NCBI GenBank assembly: GCA_023453665.1
Contig: JAEXTA010000191.1
Location: 1 to 46,829 of the forward strand
DNA length: 46,829 nucleotides
Direction of reading: 5' to 3'
From: Bacteroidota bacterium
GTDB taxonomy: Bacteria > Bacteroidota > Ignavibacteria > Ignavibacteriales > Ignavibacteriaceae
Position numbers and translations under genes: made by a program. This document shows, in pieces, positions 41,363 through 46,829 of this stretch. The stretch's first letter is position 1, and the number at the start of each line of letters is the position of its first letter. The notes beneath the pieces were generated by a model. The model worked only from the letters and a program-made list of their open reading frames with translations, searched no databases and was not told where the DNA came from.

Positions 41363-42157
41363 ATGAAAAAGTTAGATATCACCCAGCTTATTGAAGCTGG
41401 CGCACACTTCGGGCATTTAACCCGTCGCTGGAACCCCAAAATGAAACCCTATATCTTTATGGAAAAGAACGGGATTCATATAATCGATTTAAAGAAAACT
41501 CAGAGTTTAATTATCGAAGCAGCAGAAAATTTTTCAAAATTAGTTGCTGAAGGTAAAAAAGTTTTATTCGTCGGTACAAAAAAACAGGCGAAAAATGTAA
41601 TTGAAACTGAAGCCCGCAGATCAGACATGAACTGGGTAAGCGAACGATGGCTCGGTGGAATGTTGACAAACTTTGCTACAATAAGAAAAAGTATTAAAAG
41701 ACTTAACAACATTGAAAAACAGGAAACCGACGGTACATTTGATAAGATCACAAAAAAGGAAAGATTGTTCCTTACTCGTGAAAAAGATAAACTGAAAAAA
41801 GTACTTGAGGGCGTTGAATCGATGGGGCGTATTCCAGGTGCGCTTTTCGTCGTTGATATTAAGAAAGAAGCAATAGCAATAAAAGAAGCTAAAAGATTAG
41901 ACATTCCTGTATTTGCAATTGTTGATACAAACTGTGATCCTGATATAGTTGATTATGTAATACCCGCTAATGATGATGCAGTTAAAACAATTGAACTGAT
42001 TGTAAAATATATGGCAGACAGCGCAATTGAAGGAAATATGAAAGCAAAAGAAAACAAAGCTGAAGAACTTGCAGAAAAAGAAAGAGTGAAAAAAGAACGC
42101 GAAGAAGAACGAAAAGAGGAAGCTGCTAAGAAAAAAGAAACTTCAGCAACTGAATAA
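41363..42157 (+). CDS. rpsB: 30S ribosomal protein S2
   Basis: The ATG at 41363 with AGGAG 5 bases before it is preferred to a TTG at 41330, because the conserved S2 start (ITQLIEAGAHFGHLTRRWNP) then begins after four residues. The 264-residue product has FVGTKKQAK, RWLGGMLTNF, GRIPGALFVVD and the IPANDDAVKTIELI segment of S2. The last 45 residues are a charged Lys/Glu tail longer than in E. coli. tsf follows after 26 bases, the standard rpsB-tsf pairing. Confidence 0.97.
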   Translation: MKKLDITQLIEAGAHFGHLTRRWNPKMKPYIFMEKNGIHIIDLKKTQSLIIEAAENFSKLVAEGKKVLFVGTKKQAKNVIETEARRSDMNWVSERWLGGMLTNFATIRKSIKRLNNIEKQETDGTFDKITKKERLFLTREKDKLKKVLEGVESMGRIPGALFVVDIKKEAIAIKEAKRLDIPVFAIVDTNCDPDIVDYVIPANDDAVKTIELIVKYMADSAIEGNMKAKENKAEELAEKERVKKEREEERKEEAAKKKETSATE

Positions 42158-42183
42158 AAAATTTAATTAAGGGAAATTCTATT

Positions 42184-43041
42184 ATGGCAATTACTGCTGC
42201 TCAGGTAAATGAGTTAAGACAAAAAACCGGCGCCGGTATGATGGACTGCAAAAAAGCCCTGACCGAAGCCGATGGAAATATGGAAAAGGCAATAGAACTG
42301 TTAAGAAAAAAAGGTGCTGCTGTTGCTGCAAAACGTGCCGAAAAATCTGCTAACGAAGGTTTGGTTCTTACAAAAGTAACAGATAACGGAAAAACAGGAG
42401 TTATTATTGAAGTCAATTGTGAAACAGACTTCGTTGCTAAAAGTCCTGACTTTATAAATTTTGCAAATATTGTTCTTGATACAATCGCTGAAAAAAAACC
42501 TTCTAATGTTGATGACGTCTTAAAAAATTATCCGGCAGTACAAGAAAAATTATCGGATATTATGGGTAAAGTTGGTGAGAAGATTGAAATTTCCAGGTTT
42601 GCAATAGATAATAACGAAAATGGAATTGATATAGATTATGTTCACCTGGGATCAAAACTCGGCGTGCTTATCAAGTTCGATAATATTACCAATCCGAATG
42701 AAGAACTTCTTACAATAGGCAAAGACATTGCTATGCAGGTTGCAGCAATGAAGCCTATTTGCGTTTACCGTGAAGAAGTTCCGAAAGATATAATCGAAAA
42801 AGAAATAGACATCTACAAAGAACTTGCACGTAAAGAAGGGAAACCGGAACAGATTCTTCAAAAGATAGCTGAAGGTAAACTGAATAAGTATTACCAGGAA
42901 AATTGTCTGTTTGAACAGGCGTTCATAAAAGATAACTCAAAATCAGTTGGCGAACTTATAAAAGAATACAACACCAAAAACGGAACACAGGTCAAGATAG
43001 GGTTGTTCCACCGGTTTCATCTGAGTGATGAAAATAAATAA
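42184..43041 (+). CDS. tsf: Elongation factor Ts
   Basis: This 285-residue EF-Ts is the guanine-nucleotide exchange factor that recycles EF-Tu. It has the UBA-like N-terminus (VNELRQKTGAGMMDCKKAL), the VNCETDFVAKS motif near residue 77, and two core subdomains. AAGGGAAA lies before the ATG. A perfect-stem terminator follows 8 bases after the stop and separates it from pyrH, which is otherwise often co-transcribed. Confidence 0.97.
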   Translation: MAITAAQVNELRQKTGAGMMDCKKALTEADGNMEKAIELLRKKGAAVAAKRAEKSANEGLVLTKVTDNGKTGVIIEVNCETDFVAKSPDFINFANIVLDTIAEKKPSNVDDVLKNYPAVQEKLSDIMGKVGEKIEISRFAIDNNENGIDIDYVHLGSKLGVLIKFDNITNPNEELLTIGKDIAMQVAAMKPICVYREEVPKDIIEKEIDIYKELARKEGKPEQILQKIAEGKLNKYYQENCLFEQAFIKDNSKSVGELIKEYNTKNGTQVKIGLFHRFHLSDENK

Positions 43042-43049
43042 ACTGAATT

Positions 43050-43080
43050 AAAAGGTCTTAAATAATTTAAGACCTTTTTT
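43050..43080 (+). terminator. Rho-independent terminator after tsf
   Basis: AAAAGGTCTTAAA (43050-43062) pairs perfectly with TTTAAGACCTTTT (43066-43078), a 13-bp stem with a 3-base loop, and the T-run continues. Confidence 0.93.
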
Positions 43081-43175
43081 TATATTTAGTCCGCCAGTTA
43101 TTTGAATTTAGAAAAATTTCTGAATCAACAAGCTGCAATAATTCGACAGATTACTGCCACTCATCAACTAGAAAT

Positions 43176-43895
43176 ATGACAAATTTAAAATATAAAAGAC
43201 TACTTCTTAAACTCAGCGGCGAATCATTAATGGGTGATAAAGGATTTGGCATTGATCACAAAGTGCTAACATTTTTTGCTGAAGAAGTTAAAAAAGTTAA
43301 AGAGATTGGTATTCAACTTGGAATAGTAATCGGTGGTGGAAATATTTACAGAGGATTAAGTGCCGGAGAGCAAGGCATCGATCGTGTTACAGGTGATCAG
43401 ATGGGAATGCTGGCAACGATGATCAACTCGCTCGCCCTGCAGAATGCAATTGAAAACCAGGGAATTTATACAAGGCTTATGAGCGCAATTAAGATGGAAG
43501 AAATTGCTGAACCTTATATCAGAAGAAGAGCAATTAGACATCTTGAAAAAGGAAGAGTTGTAATATTTGGCGCAGGCACAGGACATCCTTATTTCAGTAC
43601 AGATACCGCAGCATCTTTAAGAGCTGTTGAAATTGAAGCAGAAGCAATTGTAAAAGGAACACGCGTTGATGGCGTATATGATTCAGATCCGGAAAAAAAT
43701 CCGAAAGCCTTAAAGTTTCAGGACATTTCATATCTTGACGTACTAAAACTGAATTTGAAAGTAATGGATATGACGGCAGTAAGTTTATGCCGGGAAAATA
43801 ATCTGCCGATGATAGTATTTAATATGGACATACCCGGAAACTTGTTAAAGCTTGTTACCGGTGAAAATGTTGGAACTGTTATTCGTGATAAATAG
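43176..43895 (+). CDS. pyrH: UMP kinase
   Basis: This 239-residue amino-acid-kinase-fold enzyme phosphorylates UMP to UDP in pyrimidine nucleotide synthesis. Motifs are LLKLSGESLMG at 9-19, VIGGGNIYRG near 50-59, DQMGMLATMINSLAL, and GTGHPYFSTDTAA with VDGVYDSDP for the UMP and ATP sites. It lies after the tsf terminator, so it needs its own promoter in 43081-43175, where I see no clear one. The SD is weak (TAGAAAT). frr follows after 32 bases. Confidence 0.97.
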   Translation: MTNLKYKRLLLKLSGESLMGDKGFGIDHKVLTFFAEEVKKVKEIGIQLGIVIGGGNIYRGLSAGEQGIDRVTGDQMGMLATMINSLALQNAIENQGIYTRLMSAIKMEEIAEPYIRRRAIRHLEKGRVVIFGAGTGHPYFSTDTAASLRAVEIEAEAIVKGTRVDGVYDSDPEKNPKALKFQDISYLDVLKLNLKVMDMTAVSLCRENNLPMIVFNMDIPGNLLKLVTGENVGTVIRDK

Positions 43896-43927
43896 AAATT
43901 CATATTTAACATTAAAAGGGTATAGCA

Positions 43928-44482
43928 ATGGAACAAACAATTAAAGATGCTAAATCCAGGATGGATAAATCGATTGAAGCATTACGGAGCGAACTTGCAA
44001 AAATTCGTTCGGGAAAAGCCACAACTGCATTACTTGACGGAATAAAAGTTGATTACTACGGAACAATGACACCAATCTCTCAAGTCGGCAACTTAACTGT
44101 GCTCGATTCACACACCTTGTCATTCACACCGTGGGATAAGTCAATGGTGAACATTGTTGACAGAGCAATTCTTGAGGCAAACATTGGGTTAAACCCGGTT
44201 AGTGATGGAACAAATCTTAAAATTCCGATTCCGCTTTTAAATGAGGAAAGAAGAAAAGAACTAGTTAAACTCGTAAAAAAATTCGGTGAAGAAAATAAAG
44301 TTGCAATACGAAACATAAGAAGAGATGCAAATGAACACCTGAAGCGCGAGAATAAAGACAAAAAAATCACTGAAGATCAATTGAAAGAAGCTGAAGATAA
44401 AGTTCAAAAACTGACAGATGAACACACCAAACTTATTGATGATATTCTTAAACACAAAGAAAAAGAAATAATGGAAGTATAA
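43928..44482 (+). CDS. frr: Ribosome recycling factor
   Basis: This 184-residue RRF splits the post-termination ribosome with EF-G. Conserved parts are LRSELAKIRSGKATTALLDG, VDYYGTMTPISQVGNLTV and the C-terminal helix with VAIRNIRRDANEHLKR. AAAGGG precedes the ATG. It is paired with pyrH as in most bacteria and ends at a strong terminator 27 bases after the stop. Confidence 0.97.
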   Translation: MEQTIKDAKSRMDKSIEALRSELAKIRSGKATTALLDGIKVDYYGTMTPISQVGNLTVLDSHTLSFTPWDKSMVNIVDRAILEANIGLNPVSDGTNLKIPIPLLNEERRKELVKLVKKFGEENKVAIRNIRRDANEHLKRENKDKKITEDQLKEAEDKVQKLTDEHTKLIDDILKHKEKEIMEV

Positions 44483-44508
44483 ATTGATTTCTTAAGTTTG
44501 AAATTTTC

Positions 44509-44533
44509 AAAGGGATCATCAGATCCCTTTTTT
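44509..44533 (+). terminator. Rho-independent terminator after frr
   Basis: AAAGGGATC (44509-44517) pairs with GATCCCTTT (44522-44530) around ATCA, followed by TTT and further T-rich sequence. The rest of the gap up to 44718 holds nothing else I can name. Confidence 0.9.
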
Positions 44534-44718
44534 ATTTTGTTTCCGCTGATAATGTTATCGGCAGGATTGTAACGTAAATGATAGTGTTTATCATATTAAA
44601 CTTTAATAGATAAACCGGGGATGTTTTATTGGTAAATAATTTATTAAGATTTTTTGCGTAAATTTAACGCCTGAAATGTGATTTAATCCAACAAAAGACT
44701 GCTGAATATTAATTATAT

Positions 44719-45408
44719 ATGAATTTCACAAAATTCAGAATACCCGGCATAGATAAAGAACTTTCGGAATACTTAAATAAAAATACATTCAGAAATGTTT
44801 TTTTTATGACAAGCGGAATTTTTGTTTTTATAGCAGGTGTTCTTGTTTATGGAATTATTCTGAATTTAAGAGAAGTGTCACTTCAGAAAGCAATGCTTGA
44901 CAAAGGATTCCGGATGTTTAAAAATCCTAACCTGATAATTGACCGAAGATCATATCAGCTTCATTTATACGAAGATACAATTCTTGTAAAATCTTACCGG
45001 GTTAGTTTTGGAAAAAATATAAACCGCAAAAAAAGCCGTGCAGATGATAATTCAACACCTGTGGGTGAATATCAGATTTGTGAAATTGATACGCTTCATA
45101 AATACCATAAATTTTTAAGAATAAACTATCCCAATTTAAACGATGCAGAAGAAGTACTCAGGCTCGGATTAATAACCCAAAAAGAATTTGATGACCTCAA
45201 GTTTCAGTTTTATTACGGCGATTGTCCCGAATACAACGATGTGCTTGGTGGAAATGTTGGAATACACGGGATTGGCAGATTAGACTTCATTTTCAAAAAT
45301 CTTCCGTTTGTATATAACTGGACAGACGGTTCAGTGGCAATGAGCAATGATAATATCGATGAAATATTATCAGTCACAGGAAGGGGAACTAAGGTTGTTA
45401 TCAAATAA
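44719..45408 (+). CDS. YkuD-fold L,D-transpeptidase-like protein with Ser at the catalytic Cys position
   Basis: The 229-residue protein has one N-terminal membrane span (about 27-50) and a YkuD-like domain (70-229) in the periplasm. The strand LIIDRRSYQLHLYED is followed by VSFGKN and TPVGEYQI. The catalytic His motif is kept (GIHGIG, His183), but the nucleophile motif, normally T-x-G-C-[IV]-A-[LMV]-[ST]-N, reads WTDGSVAMSN with Ser205 (codon TCA at 45331-45333). True members cross-link peptidoglycan through that Cys. Here the protein may be an inactive regulator, a Ser-dependent enzyme, or act on other bonds. Its end overlaps the next gene by 14 bases. Confidence 0.85.
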   Translation: MNFTKFRIPGIDKELSEYLNKNTFRNVFFMTSGIFVFIAGVLVYGIILNLREVSLQKAMLDKGFRMFKNPNLIIDRRSYQLHLYEDTILVKSYRVSFGKNINRKKSRADDNSTPVGEYQICEIDTLHKYHKFLRINYPNLNDAEEVLRLGLITQKEFDDLKFQFYYGDCPEYNDVLGGNVGIHGIGRLDFIFKNLPFVYNWTDGSVAMSNDNIDEILSVTGRGTKVVIK

Positions 45409-46006
45409 AACATTACCGTTGTTTTTACTTTTTGCGTTAATATTTTTTAACTGCGGAGAAGATAAAAAACAGGATACACCTCCTGTCAATGAAATACTTG
45501 ATCCGTCTGTATTAATGAAGGCGGCAAAAAATGTCTATGGTAAAAATGTACAAAGCATTCTGACAGGAAATTATACCGATACAACAACTCAGGTTGCTGT
45601 AATGACTGAAACAATTACATCCGACGTATGGGGAATAAATTTTAACCTGATGAAAAAAAACGGCAGTGTTTATGAACCGGTTTACAATACAGATATCCTT
45701 CAGGGTTCATTTAAAGAGAGTGAACTTAAGAATATGAGACTGCCGGGTTTTGATTTTGATTTCGTTTACTACAATTCATTAGATTATTTTATGGGCAGCG
45801 GCGGAGGAGAAATATTCTCCTACATAATCGACTTTAAGAACAGACAAACATATTATGCACACCTGATAGCAGACACAGGGAAACCGGTGTCACTATATAT
45901 ATCAGGTAATTCTGGTGATGCAGGCATTAAGGACTTTTTTGTCAGTACATTTAAGAATGACTACCCGTCACTTGTATTGATTGATGAAGATGTTGAACTG
46001 GAGTAA
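45395..46006 (+). CDS. Small lipoprotein of unknown function
   Basis: TTG 45395 is the likely start: AGGAAGGGG lies 9 bases before it, and the frame opens into a lipoprotein-like signal ending LIFFNC (Cys21). The Asn before the Cys is unusual for a lipobox. The 203-residue product has a Pro/Asp linker (residues 22-35), then a beta-rich domain (YGKNVQSILTGNYTDTTTQV, MRLPGFDFDFVYYNSL, FKNRQTYYAHLIAD). A start at 45347 would read inside the upstream gene and is not needed. It is translationally coupled to the YkuD-like gene, so an envelope role is plausible. No family is recognised. Confidence 0.65.
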   Translation: MLSNKTLPLFLLFALIFFNCGEDKKQDTPPVNEILDPSVLMKAAKNVYGKNVQSILTGNYTDTTTQVAVMTETITSDVWGINFNLMKKNGSVYEPVYNTDILQGSFKESELKNMRLPGFDFDFVYYNSLDYFMGSGGGEIFSYIIDFKNRQTYYAHLIADTGKPVSLYISGNSGDAGIKDFFVSTFKNDYPSLVLIDEDVELE

Positions 46007-46055
46007 TGACTTTACTAATATGAAATTCAGTTTATAACAGACAGATTTTTTTCAG

Positions 46056-46829
46056 ATGATAAAAAAATTTTATCTCATCTTTTTAATTAGCTGCACTTTC
46101 ATTTCTGCCCAGGATGAGTATGAATTAAATTCGATAAAGTTTAGCGGTCAGGATAAAATCTCATCATCGGTTTTAGCTGAAATTATATACTCGCAGGAAT
46201 CTCCTGGATGGTTGTGGAAATTCCTGGATTCGTTTACTCCTTTCGGCAGCGAACCAATATATTTTGATTCATCAAACATTTCGATTGATCTTGCGGCACT
46301 GCAATCATATTACAATGCAAACGGGTTTTTTGAAGCATCTTTCGCTTACTCTTATTATGTAGATACAACTAATAAAAAAGTTGATCTTGAATACAGCATC
46401 TTCGAAGGTGCTCCATCAACTTATAAACGAATTACATATCACGGTATAAATAATGCACCGGGATCGACAATTTTTAATGTCTGGTCAGAATTTCAATACG
46501 ATTCAACGGTAAGGTTTAACCAGAATGTAATACAACAAGGTACATCTAATTCAATCGGTCATTTGCAGAACAGCGGGTATATGCTTGCAAAGATAGATAG
46601 CATTCTTGTAATGAAAGATACTTCTACAAATACCGCTGAAGTAGATTTGTATTTTCAACCCGGAACCAGATTTATCATCGATACTCTTTTGATTGACAAA
46701 AAAGGTGAAGGAGCTCAGTATGTTGAGGATGAATTATTAAAAGAGATCACCAACATAAAAAAAGGAGACTATTATAGTCTGGAGAATATCAGGCAAAGCC
46801 AGTACAGATTGTTTCGTACGGGATTATTT
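46056..46829 (+). CDS. BamA/TamA-family outer-membrane assembly protein, N-terminal part (cut by window edge)
   Basis: The ATG at 46056 opens a frame that runs off the right edge with 258 residues visible. Residues 1-19 are a signal peptide (ending FISAQ). The rest shows POTRA-like repeats: LAALQSYYNANGFFEASFAY with VDLEYSIFEGAP, then NQNVIQQGTSNSIGHLQNSG and YMLAKIDSIL, and a third ending RQSQYRLFRTGLF. This spacing (x-Q-S-x-Y-x-L-x-x-x-G-L-F and N-G-[FY]) is typical of BamA/TamA POTRA domains, which bind outer-membrane proteins for insertion. The barrel lies outside the window, so BamA and TamA cannot be told apart. No SD is obvious (TTTTTCAG). Confidence 0.78.
   Translation, partial: MIKKFYLIFLISCTFISAQDEYELNSIKFSGQDKISSSVLAEIIYSQESPGWLWKFLDSFTPFGSEPIYFDSSNISIDLAALQSYYNANGFFEASFAYSYYVDTTNKKVDLEYSIFEGAPSTYKRITYHGINNAPGSTIFNVWSEFQYDSTVRFNQNVIQQGTSNSIGHLQNSGYMLAKIDSILVMKDTSTNTAEVDLYFQPGTRFIIDTLLIDKKGEGAQYVEDELLKEITNIKKGDYYSLENIRQSQYRLFRTGLF

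Overview
The window is AT-rich, gene-dense bacterial DNA that looks like a chromosome from the Ignavibacteria/Melioribacter branch of the Bacteroidota-Chlorobiota assemblage. This is inferred from two secreted proteins ending in a type IX secretion sorting domain with a YPNPFNP-type motif, from Bacteroidota-style lipoproteins, DUF4412 and TorF-like porin families, and from the kdp layout. I saw no phage, transposase, CRISPR array, rRNA or tRNA. No stretch over 300 bases lacks a gene.

Layout. 1-3292 (minus): the start of a Pro/Thr-rich secreted protein cut by the window edge, a Cys/Met-metabolism PLP enzyme with a clear terminator, and an exported beta-lactamase-fold serine hydrolase. 3544-3916 (plus): a hicBA pair whose HicA has lost the segment carrying its catalytic His. 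3990-13243 (plus): metG, a secreted subtilisin-like T9SS cargo, three successive SurA/PpiC-type periplasmic foldases, and a MoxR ATPase. 17858-13247 (minus): ppk1, a cysteine-free Mrp ATPase, a NifU-domain Fe-S scaffold and an AI-2E/PerM permease, in operon-like spacing.

18038-30654 is a potassium-homeostasis island. A sigma54-type response regulator is followed by two tiny membrane peptides (the second is KdpF), kdpA, kdpB, a palindromic repeat element, kdpC, a TorF-like porin, a kinase-less KdpD and a separate membrane histidine kinase. trkA-trkH converge on it from the other strand. The inferred circuit is KdpD-like sensor plus separate kinase, signalling to the NtrC-like regulator, which drives high-affinity K+ uptake, with Trk as the housekeeping system.

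30863-36408 (plus): a rhomboid protease, a BNR-repeat T9SS cargo, and tandemly duplicated PQQ-type beta-propeller lipoproteins. 38731-36607 (minus): an extended SDR epimerase and a deoxyhypusine-synthase-like enzyme that keeps its catalytic Lys. 38855-40276 (plus): a protein with a TonB-like anchor but no TonB domain, and a DUF4412 protein. 40418-44482 (plus): the translation cluster rplM-rpsI-rpsB-tsf, then a terminator, then pyrH-frr and another terminator. 44719-46829 (plus): a YkuD-family protein with Ser in place of its catalytic Cys, a lipoprotein, and the start of a BamA/TamA-like outer-membrane assembly protein cut by the window edge.

All functional calls come from reading motifs and remembered family features; no database search was run.
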